A stretch of DNA of 64,000 nucleotides, from NCBI RefSeq assembly GCF_039595935.1, contig NZ_JBCNKR010000006.1, forward strand, positions 2,762,001 through 2,826,000, in the 5' to 3' direction. This DNA is from Flavobacterium sp. Its GTDB lineage: Bacteria; Bacteroidota; Bacteroidia; Flavobacteriales; Flavobacteriaceae. Shown piece after piece: positions 33,343 to 42,429 of the stretch (positions within the stretch are counted from its first letter, which is position 1; each line of letters starts with the position of its first letter). Below the pieces are notes generated by a model. The model saw only the letters and a list, made by a program, of their open reading frames with translations. It made no database searches and had not been told where the DNA came from. Made by a program: the position numbers and the translations under genes.

Positions 33343-34767
33343 ATGCTAAAAAAATTGACATATATAACTTTGTTTGCATTGGCACTGACTTCATGCAGTG
33401 ACACGCTGGACGATATCAATAAAAATCCAAACGCAACCGAAACTCCATTGGCACCTTACCTGTTGACAGGAACCTTAAAACAAGGCGCTGATTTGTACTG
33501 GGGAGATGCTAATAACTTTAACTCATCGCTATTGTTTGTTCAGCATTGGGCTAAAATTCAGTATACAGAACCAGACAGATATGACGTATCAAACACTTCT
33601 TTCACCTCTTTGTGGAATACCGGATACGCAACTTTGATTACGGATTTGAATACCATCATAAATTTCCCTGCAGATCAGGCCAATTCAAATTATAAAGGAA
33701 TTGCGCTTACCCTGCGTTCATGGACATTCTTGCTTTTGACAGATGCTTACGGAAGTATTCCGTATAAAGAAGCCGGCTTAAAAGTAACGCCTGCATACAA
33801 CACTCAAAAAGAAGTATATACAGGATTACTTGAAGATTTAAAACAGGCACAATCTTTATTAAACACAGCAAATGGTACCGTAACGGGAGATTTAGTGTAT
33901 AAAGGTGATATTGCAAAATGGAAAAAACTGGTAAACTCATTTCGTCTGCGTATCGCATTGAGAATTGCAGACAGAGAACCAGCTTTAGCAAAACAAGCTG
34001 CTATTGAGGCAACAAGTGATGCAGCGGGAGTATTGAGCAGTAATAATGATACTTTTAAATTTACGTACACAAGTTCACCGCAGCAAAATCCGGCTTCGGC
34101 GTGGTTTGAAACTCGTGATGATTTCCGTATTTCTAAAACATTGGTTGACAAATTAACTGAATTATCTGATCCACGTTTGCCAGTTTATGCTCAATTGCCA
34201 TCAGATGCAACTGTTGGGAAATATGTAGGAGGAGCAAACGGTTTGTCAAACAGTGATGCCAATAGTCAGGGATTTGCTAAAACATCAAAACCGGGAACTT
34301 ACTTTTTAACTTCGGCATCGCCTGCGGTAATTGCTTCATATTCTGAAACGTTATTTAATCTTGCAGAAGCCGTAGCTCGTGGTTATATTTCAGGAAACGC
34401 AGAACAGCTTTATAATGATGCCATTACTGCCTCTTTCAATCAATTTGGAATTACAAATGCAGCTACGATCTCAACTTACCTGAATCAGACAAGTGTAAAA
34501 TATGATGCATCGAATTATGCAAAATCAATTGGAACCCAAAAATGGATTGCTTTCTACGGACAAGGTCTTGATGCATTTACAGAATGGAGAAGATTGGATT
34601 ATCCGGTATTAACGGCTGGTCCTGCAACAGTTTTAGACGGGCAGTTACCTTCTCGTTTCTTCTACCCGGGTACAGAACAATCGTTAAACGGAGTTAGTTA
34701 CCAAGCTGCAATCGCGGCACAAGGAAAAGATTTGCTTACAACCAAATTATGGTTTGATGTAAAATAA
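33343..34767 (+). CDS. SusD/RagB family nutrient-binding lipoprotein
   Basis: A 474-residue lipoprotein (ALTSCSD, Cys18) of the SusD-like group 2 type: N-terminal DDINKNPNATETPLAPYLL, TPR-like helices (RSWTFLLLTDAYGSIPYKEA) and C-terminal QKWIAFYGQGLDAFTEWRRL and RFFYPGTEQSLN. It caps the SusC barrel and binds the substrate outside the cell. It starts 11 bp after SusC and is followed by a terminator, so the operon contains just these two genes. Confidence 0.92.
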   Translation: MLKKLTYITLFALALTSCSDTLDDINKNPNATETPLAPYLLTGTLKQGADLYWGDANNFNSSLLFVQHWAKIQYTEPDRYDVSNTSFTSLWNTGYATLITDLNTIINFPADQANSNYKGIALTLRSWTFLLLTDAYGSIPYKEAGLKVTPAYNTQKEVYTGLLEDLKQAQSLLNTANGTVTGDLVYKGDIAKWKKLVNSFRLRIALRIADREPALAKQAAIEATSDAAGVLSSNNDTFKFTYTSSPQQNPASAWFETRDDFRISKTLVDKLTELSDPRLPVYAQLPSDATVGKYVGGANGLSNSDANSQGFAKTSKPGTYFLTSASPAVIASYSETLFNLAEAVARGYISGNAEQLYNDAITASFNQFGITNAATISTYLNQTSVKYDASNYAKSIGTQKWIAFYGQGLDAFTEWRRLDYPVLTAGPATVLDGQLPSRFFYPGTEQSLNGVSYQAAIAAQGKDLLTTKLWFDVK

Positions 34768-34805
34768 ATTGATAACGTGATTCTAAACTGAATTGCGAAT
34801 AGAAT

Positions 34806-34840
34806 AATAAGGCTGTTTCTAATTTAGAAACAGCCTTATT
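34806..34840. terminator. Terminator of the SusCD operon
   Basis: AATAAGGCTGTTTCTA (34806-34821) and its perfect 16-bp complement (34825-34840) form a stem with a three-base loop. The same core occurs in terminators at 11338 and 27702. Confidence 0.87.
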
Positions 34841-34848
34841 CGTTTATA

Positions 34849-34878
34849 CATTCCATAGAACATTTCGTTTGCAAGTAA
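34849..34878. repeat. Decayed outer arm of the family 1 element
   Basis: CATTCCATAGAACATTTCGT resembles the outer arm CATTCCGTAGGAATGTTTCG of complete elements, with several changes and no partner arm nearby. Confidence 0.5.
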
Positions 34879-34974
34879 GATTGAAGCTGCAGGATCTGCT
34901 GCACCATCAGGATGTCCTTATCATAAAAATTGATTTTTTTAGATTTCGCAATTTTTGTCTTAAAAAAGACCCGG

Positions 34975-35007
34975 AAAAAGTCTGCTTTCTAAACAAGCGG
35001 GCTTTTT
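34975..35007 (+). terminator. Terminator-like hairpin, orphan
   Basis: AAAGTCTGCTT pairs with AAGCGGGCTTT (two G-T pairs) followed by a T-run. It lies in the 470-bp stretch between SusD and the L,D-transpeptidase gene, where no other gene is seen; it may end read-through or an unseen RNA. Confidence 0.5.
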
Positions 35008-35173
35008 TATGAGATTTCTTTATAAAAATAACAAAAAAGAATCTGCTATTTTTGACGAAATTGCCTTTTTTTAACGACAAAAGGCTGAAAAAAAAACATG
35101 CTAATTGTCATGTTTTCAAATAATTATAATATATTTAACACATCAAACATGGGAATTGTGTAAAATTTGTGCA

Positions 35174-35181
35174 TAATTTTG
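35174..35181 (+). promoter_or_regulatory. -7 promoter element before the L,D-transpeptidase gene
   Basis: TAATTTTG matches TAnnTTTG exactly; TTG at 35156-35158 is the nearest -33 candidate but is slightly close (15 bp). The start codon is 61 bp downstream. Confidence 0.45.
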
Positions 35182-35241
35182 CAACGTCAAGAAATCTTGA
35201 TAAAGGTCCCAAACCTCTTAAACTTAATTTATTGTCTTTGT

Positions 35242-35844
35242 ATGAGAATATTTTTTATTGCACTGCTTCTTTCTTTAAGTTCGTTTACAACCTACAACAT
35301 AACGGACAAAAGAGCCATCTTAACAGAACTTGAACTTTCAAGACTTAATGAGCATGTAAGTGAGATTAAATCCTTTACATCATCAAGCAATGGTTACAGC
35401 AAGAAAATCGCTTTTCTTGTAGATATGAAAATCAAATCAGGTAAAAACCGTTTCTTTGTATACGATCTTGAAAACAACCAAATTATCGATCAGGGACTTG
35501 TTGCACACGGTTCTGGATCAGAGACGGGAATAAAAGGAGATATTCTTCAGTTTAGTAACGCGCCTAACTCTAACTGCACAGCATTAGGACGTTATTCTAT
35601 CGAGAAATCATATAAAGGAGTTTTCGGAAAAGCATTCAGATTAATTGGATTAGATCAAACCAACAACAATGCTTTAAAAAGAGCGATAGTTTTACACTGT
35701 TACAAAGAAGTTCCGGATGAAGAAAAAGAATACTACATCTTAAACAGCCACGGCTGCCCAATGGTGAGTGAAAATTTCTTAAAAAGACTGACAAAAATTA
35801 TAGAAAGTTCTGATTCTAAAATTATGCTTTCGGTTTATTACTAA
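35242..35844 (+). CDS. Murein L,D-transpeptidase catalytic domain protein (YkuD_2 type)
   Basis: A 200-residue exported protein when started at ATG 35242 (MRIFFIALLLSLSSF). The frame is open from TTG 35167, but that part contains the promoter. The catalytic motif is SHGCPMVS with Cys172, with His152 in the strand VLHCYKE and the conserved AHGSGSETG and FSNAPNSNCTALGRY upstream. Relatives act on peptidoglycan peptides by a cysteine acyl-enzyme, forming or editing cross-links in the periplasm. It is monocistronic, with its own terminator. Confidence 0.85.
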   Translation: MRIFFIALLLSLSSFTTYNITDKRAILTELELSRLNEHVSEIKSFTSSSNGYSKKIAFLVDMKIKSGKNRFFVYDLENNQIIDQGLVAHGSGSETGIKGDILQFSNAPNSNCTALGRYSIEKSYKGVFGKAFRLIGLDQTNNNALKRAIVLHCYKEVPDEEKEYYILNSHGCPMVSENFLKRLTKIIESSDSKIMLSVYY

Positions 35845-35868
35845 ATCAAAAATATAATTAACAATATA

Positions 35869-35902
35869 AAAAGGGCCGCATCAAAGTTGATACGGCCCTT
35901 TT
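35869..35902. terminator. Terminator between convergent genes
   Basis: AAAAGGGCCGCATCAA (35869-35884) pairs with TTGATACGGCCCTTTT (35887-35902) with one mismatch and a two-base loop. Confidence 0.85.
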
Positions 35903-35917
35903 CTATTTTATACAATT

Positions 35918-36097
35918 CATTGTTCCGTAGGAACATTTCGTTGGTAGAAAAATTATATTATTAGCATTGTTTTACGTTCCGTAGGAACGTTTGGCTTCAA
36001 TATTATTTTTTAACAATCTAAAATTTCAAACGTTCCTGCGGAACGCAAACTGAATCAATTGCTTTTTTCTACCGACGAAACATTCCTACGAAATGAT
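35918..36097. repeat. Nested inverted-repeat element, family 1 (complete copy)
   Basis: Left outer arm TGTTCCGTAGGAACATTTCG plus TTGGTAGAAAAA; right outer arm TTTTTTCTACCGACGAAACA plus TTCCTACGAAATG. Inner arms ACGTTCCGTAGGAACGTTTG and CAAACGTTCCTGCGGAACGC. Located between terminator and gene end, as the copies at 11105 and 27762. Confidence 0.85.
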
Positions 36098-36116
36098 AAT
36101 CATACTGTTTATTTGC

Positions 36117-37415
36117 CTACAAAGTGGTGATTTTTAAAGAACTTGCTTTATCATTAAAATTACTTAAACAGCTGTTGTTTGCAGTTATTTCTACAGATGA
36201 TCCGTTAAAATTATCATCCTGGTACATTGTAATTTTATAGCCGTTTTCTAAACGTACAGACGATAAATCATCATTTGCTATACCGTATGATTTTAATTGC
36301 GCTAATGTGTAATTACCAGCTGGCAGCGCAATTGCATAACCCGTATAATTGCAATTTTGATAAACTGTTACAACACCTCCTGCAGAAGCATTGTATTTAT
36401 TATCAACATAAGTGCGTGAAAAATTTCCAACACCATCAAAGTAATTATCAGCCAGTTTTGCCGGATCTGTAGCAAATTCGCCGCCCTGAACAACTGCATC
36501 ATCTCCATCATTCCATGCCCATGGCGCATTGGCACCGCCGGTTTTAAAATCATTTCCTTTAAATCCTCCGCCCGGACTAGAAAACAATTCAGTATTAAAT
36601 CGCTGATCCCATAATCCTCCTGCTTCAAAAATATCAACCAGTTTATATTCGACATAATTATCGTAATTATCAGATGGAATTTGCGCCGTTCCGTTTGGTG
36701 ATGGATAATAAATAATTCCGTCTCCATCTATATCATGCTGAGGCCACGCTTTTAGACTGTGTCCTTTAGAATCCTGAGCCGTAACAGGATGCATTTCTCC
36801 GTTAAAATCTCTCATTTGCAAAGTTCCGTCCACGCTTTCCAATCCGCTTACAAAAGAACTTCCTGACGTTGTATAAGAAAAGAAATCAGAATGACTTACA
36901 GTAACCGCACCTTTTAAAGAACCGTAATTAGAACCGTCTTTTTCAACAATCATCAATACACCTTCTAAATCATTTTCATGCTGATCTAAACTATATAAAA
37001 ACGGATTATCTGTCCAGTCTCTTGGATGGAAGAAAGCATATGTAATAAACCAGTGCGTTTTTGATTCGACAATCGAATAATAGCAATGCGCCGCCAAAGA
37101 ATTGGCATAAACAGGAACATTATTCCAGTTGTTTTCACCATTCCAGTCATTATCATAAGTAATAGCACTGATGTAATCAGATTTTCCACCTTCAGCATAA
37201 GTTCCTGTAGCGTCTACATCCTGATAATGAATTGGAGCCCATCTTCTTGCTAAATCAGAACTTACAGCAGCACTCATTTTTTTGAAATTTTGTTCTTTGG
37301 CTTTGGCAGTAGTTTCTACGTCATCTAATGTTGTGTCCTGACATGAAAACGTCATGGCCGACAGCATAATAATTAAGGTTTTGGTAAACCTCATTTTTCG
37401 ATTTTGTTTTTTCAT
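36117..37415 (-). CDS. Lipoprotein with Vps62-like domain and beta/gamma-crystallin domain
   Basis: A 432-residue lipoprotein (MTFSC, Cys25). Residues about 50-345 include RRWAPIHYQDVD, HWFITYAFFHPRDWTD and DQHENDLEGVLMIVEKDG, which resemble Vps62/NPP1-like proteins in which a His/Asp/Glu cluster binds a divalent metal. Residues about 348-432 form two Greek-key motifs of a beta/gamma-crystallin, each with a calcium-binding (N/D)D-x-x-S-S signature: NDDLSSVRL and NDKASSLKI. Probably surface-exposed and calcium-stabilised. Its activity is unknown; a lytic or toxin-like role is only a possibility. Confidence 0.72.
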   Translation of the reverse strand: MKKQNRKMRFTKTLIIMLSAMTFSCQDTTLDDVETTAKAKEQNFKKMSAAVSSDLARRWAPIHYQDVDATGTYAEGGKSDYISAITYDNDWNGENNWNNVPVYANSLAAHCYYSIVESKTHWFITYAFFHPRDWTDNPFLYSLDQHENDLEGVLMIVEKDGSNYGSLKGAVTVSHSDFFSYTTSGSSFVSGLESVDGTLQMRDFNGEMHPVTAQDSKGHSLKAWPQHDIDGDGIIYYPSPNGTAQIPSDNYDNYVEYKLVDIFEAGGLWDQRFNTELFSSPGGGFKGNDFKTGGANAPWAWNDGDDAVVQGGEFATDPAKLADNYFDGVGNFSRTYVDNKYNASAGGVVTVYQNCNYTGYAIALPAGNYTLAQLKSYGIANDDLSSVRLENGYKITMYQDDNFNGSSVEITANNSCLSNFNDKASSLKITTL

Positions 37416-37878
37416 AATTCTAGTTTTAATTGTTTATAACCTATTTAAATTCAATGATTTTGATAAATTATATCGTAACGATAATCAACCCGGACATAAA
37501 AAATAATCATCAGAAACAGCGTTCTGATTTCTAAAATCGTATCGATAAAATGTGCTGTTTTTTTGAATTATAATTCTTACTGTATGTAAGTACCTTAAAA
37601 GAGAAATCGTACTATTTGACAATATTATAATACCGTTAATAAAAAGTTAATAGGAAAAAGTGGATTTTTTACTGTTGCAAAAACAGCTTGAAATAGCGAT
37701 GCACGCTCAATACCTATCACGTTTTTATTGCAGATCTGTTTTGAAAGATGTTAATAGTAAATTAAATTATAGTTAACAGACCTCTTTATTTATAAACTAT
37801 AATAATTAATGTTGATATTTACCGGTATAGCTGGTAAGCAAAAATCAATTAATTCTATTATTTAAGTATTTTTTAAAA
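37416..37878. other. Divergent promoter region before polyphosphate kinase
   Basis: 463 bp without a supported gene. An inverted repeat TTACC (37819-37823)/GGTAA (37833-37837) lies 42-60 bp upstream of ppk1 and could be an operator. No consensus promoter stands out. Confidence 0.35.
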
Positions 37879-39891
37879 GTGCAGAACTATCTTATTCCTT
37901 CAGAAATATCATGGCTTTCTTTCAATAATTGCATTTTAGATGAAGCCGAAGACGTACAGAATTCCTTATTCGACAGAATAAAATTTTTAGCGATTCATTC
38001 TTCCAATTTAGATGAGTTTTTCAGAGTTAAAATAAATAAGCTTCTTAAAAAGAATACCAAGAAAAATAATGACTTATTGGCTCAAATTTTAAAGGAAGTA
38101 AACCTGCAGCAAAATAAATTCGGAAAAATCTGGAATCATTTAATTCTGCCAGAATTAGAAGAAAATAATATTATTTATTACGAAAATCAGGAAATACAGC
38201 CGGAACATTTAAACGAGATCGAATATTATTTCAAAAGCATCATTCTCTCTTATATTCAGGTAGTTTATATTACAATAAATCAGCCTCGAACTTATTTTTT
38301 AAATAACAGAAGTCTGTATTTTTTGGTAAAACTAAAAGACAGAAAAGGAAATTATAATTATGCCTACCTAAATATTCCGTCAGATAAACTGGAGCGTTTT
38401 AAAGCTTTGGAAAGTTTAGAGAACAAACATTATATCATTTCAATTGATACCATAATCAAGAGATGTTTATCATTTGTATTCCCAACAGAAAAAGTTATTT
38501 CCTGTAATGCCATCAAATTAAACCGAGATGAAAATTACCTGATCGAAGACGAAAATTCCGGAGATTTAATTGCAAAAATTGAAGCAAAAGTAGAAGAACG
38601 AAAACGCGGTTCGGCAACAAGATTTCTATATGATTCAAATATGGATTCAGATTCGGTTTTGATATGCAAAAAAGCATTCAAACTGCACAATAATGAAATG
38701 ATAAAAGGAGGCAGTCACCATAATTTCTACGATTTATTCAAGTTTCCAAATCCTGTAAAACCAAAACTTCAGGGAATATCCTATCCGGGACTTCGACATG
38801 AGCCTTTTGAAAACGGGAAATCTATTTTTGATATCATAAAAAAAGAAAATCAGCTGCTGCAATTTCCGTATCAGTCGTATTACTATGTGCTTCAGTTTTT
38901 TAATCAGGCCGCCATCAATAAAAATGTTACCGAAATAAAAATTACTTTATACCGTATTTCTTCTCAATCGCTGATTGCAAATGCTTTGATAAGTGCCGCA
39001 AAAAACGGAAAAAAAGTTACCGTTTTTGTTGAAGTTAAAGCCCGTTTTGATGAATACAATAATTTATTCTGGGCAAAAGAAATGAAAAACGCCGGCATAA
39101 AAATAATTCACAGTCTGCCCAACCTAAAAGTACACGCCAAAGCTGCTATGATTACTATGAAAGACAAATACGATAACAAACATCATTTTGGATATTTGTC
39201 TACAGGAAATTTTAATGAAAATACAGCCAGTGTTTATTCAGATTTTGGTTTTTTTACGGCAGAAAGTAAATACACAAATGATTTAAAAAAGGTTTTTGCC
39301 TTCTTAAAAACCAAGAAAAAAGGAGCAAAACCCAAGCATATTCTGGCTGCCGGTTTTAATATGAAAGAAAAACTGCTTGAGTTAATCGATACTGAAATAA
39401 AAAATAAAAAAGCTGGAAAAACAGCTTCAATATTTTTAAAAATTAACGGCTTAGACGAGAAAGATATAATAGACAAACTTATTGAAGCAAGCAATGCCGA
39501 TGTTGAAATAACTATAATTGTTCGGGGAATTTGTACTCTTTTGCCGGGAATTAAAAATATATCTGAAAATATAAAAATGTACCGCCTTGTAGACATGTTT
39601 TTAGAACATTCAAGAATTTATAAATTTGGAAACAACGGCAAAGAAAAAATCTATTTATCATCTGCTGATATGTTAAGCAGAAATTTAAACAGAAGAATAG
39701 AAGTGGCTTTTCCAATTCATGATGAAAAACATATTGAAGAAATAAATAAAGTAATTGAGCTGCAATTAGCAGACAATACAAAAAAGAGAATTATAAATAG
39801 TGAAGGATTTAACGAATTAGAATTTCCAGATGAGGCGCCAAGACGCGCGCAGTTGGAAATTTACAATTGGATTGCCCAAAATAACGCATAA
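37879..39891 (+). CDS. ppk1: Polyphosphate kinase 1
   Basis: A 670-residue PPK1, close to the family length of about 690. Translation starts at GTG 37879 (MQNYLIPSEISWLSFNN); the N-terminal SWLSFN and SSNLDEFFRV are standard for the family. The two phospholipase-D-like His motifs are LPNLKVHAKAAM (His419, the autophosphorylated residue) and FLEHSRIYKF (His577). The enzyme reversibly transfers ATP gamma-phosphate to polyphosphate. It stands alone, divergent from the crystallin lipoprotein gene. No ppx gene is adjacent. Confidence 0.95.
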   Translation: MQNYLIPSEISWLSFNNCILDEAEDVQNSLFDRIKFLAIHSSNLDEFFRVKINKLLKKNTKKNNDLLAQILKEVNLQQNKFGKIWNHLILPELEENNIIYYENQEIQPEHLNEIEYYFKSIILSYIQVVYITINQPRTYFLNNRSLYFLVKLKDRKGNYNYAYLNIPSDKLERFKALESLENKHYIISIDTIIKRCLSFVFPTEKVISCNAIKLNRDENYLIEDENSGDLIAKIEAKVEERKRGSATRFLYDSNMDSDSVLICKKAFKLHNNEMIKGGSHHNFYDLFKFPNPVKPKLQGISYPGLRHEPFENGKSIFDIIKKENQLLQFPYQSYYYVLQFFNQAAINKNVTEIKITLYRISSQSLIANALISAAKNGKKVTVFVEVKARFDEYNNLFWAKEMKNAGIKIIHSLPNLKVHAKAAMITMKDKYDNKHHFGYLSTGNFNENTASVYSDFGFFTAESKYTNDLKKVFAFLKTKKKGAKPKHILAAGFNMKEKLLELIDTEIKNKKAGKTASIFLKINGLDEKDIIDKLIEASNADVEITIIVRGICTLLPGIKNISENIKMYRLVDMFLEHSRIYKFGNNGKEKIYLSSADMLSRNLNRRIEVAFPIHDEKHIEEINKVIELQLADNTKKRIINSEGFNELEFPDEAPRRAQLEIYNWIAQNNA

Positions 39892-39922
39892 TTTGTCGAT
39901 TCAATTTTAAGAAAAACTGCAG

Positions 39923-42304
39923 TTAATTTCTATTCGCTTCATTAGCCTGTCTGATTGCTTTTGAATCGGTTAGATTAAAGCGATACACAAAACTTAAACG
40001 ATATCTGGCCGCATTTGGAATACTGTTGTCTTTTATAACATAATCAGTTCCGGTTGTAATGCTTTTGTTTTGACGCAGATTAAAAGCATTGGTAACATCA
40101 AAAACGATTGTAGCTTTATCTTTGAGAAGCAGTTTACTGAGCCCAAAATCAATAGACTGCAAGGCCTCATTAGTAGTTTGGGCATTGCGTTTTGCTCCGC
40201 GAAAATTATAACGCCCCTGAAAACTAAATTTTGAAGGCAATTTGATTTGTGTACTTAAACGTGCGGTAAAGTTGTCGCTGCTATAATCGAGATTATTTCC
40301 CATGTAATTTCCTTTTTGTTTAAAACGATAAAAATTCATTTCGGCATTAACCTGCAGCCATTTCATCGGATTGTATAAAGTTGATAATTCGATTCCGCTT
40401 CGAATTTCATAATCAATATTGATAGGCATTGTCAGAAATATATCGTCCTGACGAAAGGTATAATCCTGAATATAACCTTTTTCATACTGATAATAAACAG
40501 ACGGATTAAAAGTAAATGTTTTCCAGGTTTTAAGAAACGCCATTTCAAACGCATCTGTATAAGAAGGATTTAAGTCCGGATTTCCAATATATTGTGCATT
40601 TAAGTCTGTAACCTCATTAAAAGGGTATATGGCATATAAAGAAGGACGTCTGATGCGTTTACTGTAATTTAACTGCAAAGTCGAAGCATCAAACTTATAA
40701 CTCAAATTCACAGTAGGAAATAGTTTATTGTAGTTTTTCTGGTCGTTGTAAGTATTATTCAAATCATTGATCGATATGTTTGTAAATTCACCTCTAAGTC
40801 CTAGCATATAATTGAATGCCTTGATTTTATCACTAAATTGTACATAAGCGCCGGTTATGGTTTCGCTATAATCTAAATCATTATCAATGTTTTGGTAAAT
40901 AATCCAGTCATCATCCTGTTGTTCTTCTGCCAAATAATCGCTTGAAACTTTTCTGATTTCGGTTTTAATTCCAAATTCTAAATTAGAAACGCTGTCTAAA
41001 GGCTGTACAAAATCACTTTTAGCAAGAAAGTCTTTGCTGTTTCCTGTTGATCTTGTCCTGATTCCCGGATAAACTAACGGATCTGGAGATAAACGTTGTG
41101 TAGAAAGATCCCATTTTTTATCGCTGTTCCACCAGTCATATTGAACGTCGATTGTCCACTTTTTTGCAGCCTTTTTGAATGTTCGGGTATAATTAAATTC
41201 AAACTGACTGTAATCCCTTTTTTCTAATGATTTTCCGTGTCTTTTCAAAATACTGTCAGATGCAGCATTGTTAGAATCACTTCTGTAATTGTAAATTAAA
41301 TCTGTTTTATCATTATCGTGAGTTGCGTTCTTTAAAAAAGCCGCCGTTATGGTTTCGTGTTCATTAATAAAATAATCAGCACCCAGATAAAGAAGTTTGC
41401 CATCGTCGTGGCGGTCTTCATTCTGAACACGGTCCATAAAATTAGGAGAACTAGTAATATTAGTCGATTGATTGGTTGTATATAAGCCTTCATAATCGCT
41501 TGAACGGATACTGAAATTAGAAAAAATATTGATTTTGTTTGATTTAAAATTAATGCTCGGATTAAGACGACTGTCATTTGGCGAACCTGCAACCAGTCGT
41601 ACCTGCCCGCTAAAACCGCTTTTTTTGTTTTTTTTCAATATGATATTGATAATACCTGCCGAACCTGCAGCATCATAGCGTGAAGACGGATTGGTAATAA
41701 CTTCGATTCGTTCAATCTGGTCGGCAGCAATTTGGTCAAGAGCATTGTTTTGAGTAAGTCCGGATTGTCTGCCGTTAATTAAAACCAAAACATTACTGTT
41801 GCCTCGCAGACTTATTCCTCCGGCGGGACTAACAGCTACAGAAGGAACACCATTCAGGACATCATGCGCAGAACCATTTTGTGAAAGTACATCTTTGCCC
41901 ACTTCAAAAACTTTTTTATCCAGTTTTAGGCTGATATTGGGTTTTTGCCCGTTTATTTCCACGGTTTTTAATTGCACAGCGTCGTTAATTAAATTAATAG
42001 TTCCCAGTTCAATTTTGTTTTTTTCAGATTTGATTTCTAATGGCTGTACCAAATTTTGATAGCCTACATAACTAAAAGAAATACTCATTTGTTGGTTTAA
42101 AACTCCTTCAAGAGAAAAAATACCCCGATCATCGGTCACACCCGCAGTTACTGTTTTTAAAGCATTATCCAAGATTGATACCGTTACATAAGGCAATACT
42201 TCTTTGGTGTTATGATCCTGAACTTTTCCGGAAATAACCGTTTTTTGAGCCATGCCAAACATCGGAATAAATAAAAGTAAAATACTGATTATTAGATTTT
42301 TCAT
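39923..42304 (-). CDS. TonB-dependent receptor, outer membrane beta-barrel family
   Basis: A 793-residue protein when started at ATG 42304-42302 (MKNLIISILLLFIPMFGMAQ, a signal peptide). The frame runs 33 codons upstream into the divergent gene's leader and that part is excluded. It has a carboxypeptidase-like domain (about 22-105; ISGKVQDHNTKEVLPYVTVS), a plug with VLVLINGRQSG and RIEVITNPSSRYDAAGSAGI, and a barrel of the OMP_b-brl_3 type ending LSFVYRF. No SusD partner. It is divergent from a LytS/LytR-type pair, which may control it. Substrate unknown. Confidence 0.88.
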   Translation of the reverse strand: MKNLIISILLLFIPMFGMAQKTVISGKVQDHNTKEVLPYVTVSILDNALKTVTAGVTDDRGIFSLEGVLNQQMSISFSYVGYQNLVQPLEIKSEKNKIELGTINLINDAVQLKTVEINGQKPNISLKLDKKVFEVGKDVLSQNGSAHDVLNGVPSVAVSPAGGISLRGNSNVLVLINGRQSGLTQNNALDQIAADQIERIEVITNPSSRYDAAGSAGIINIILKKNKKSGFSGQVRLVAGSPNDSRLNPSINFKSNKINIFSNFSIRSSDYEGLYTTNQSTNITSSPNFMDRVQNEDRHDDGKLLYLGADYFINEHETITAAFLKNATHDNDKTDLIYNYRSDSNNAASDSILKRHGKSLEKRDYSQFEFNYTRTFKKAAKKWTIDVQYDWWNSDKKWDLSTQRLSPDPLVYPGIRTRSTGNSKDFLAKSDFVQPLDSVSNLEFGIKTEIRKVSSDYLAEEQQDDDWIIYQNIDNDLDYSETITGAYVQFSDKIKAFNYMLGLRGEFTNISINDLNNTYNDQKNYNKLFPTVNLSYKFDASTLQLNYSKRIRRPSLYAIYPFNEVTDLNAQYIGNPDLNPSYTDAFEMAFLKTWKTFTFNPSVYYQYEKGYIQDYTFRQDDIFLTMPINIDYEIRSGIELSTLYNPMKWLQVNAEMNFYRFKQKGNYMGNNLDYSSDNFTARLSTQIKLPSKFSFQGRYNFRGAKRNAQTTNEALQSIDFGLSKLLLKDKATIVFDVTNAFNLRQNKSITTGTDYVIKDNSIPNAARYRLSFVYRFNLTDSKAIRQANEANRN

Positions 42305-42429
42305 ATTTGATTGATTTTGTAGTACAAGATTAGCTGATAAAATAAAGTACTGCTCCTTAAAACATGCAAACGGCTCTGTGGACTTCTCAAATGCATTTCT
42401 CAAATCGATATTTATTTTATCTTTATCTT

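Noticed and set aside
42305..42403. N-terminal extension of the TonB-dependent receptor
   Set aside because: The signal peptide begins at ATG 42304; the extension would overlap the short divergent promoter region.
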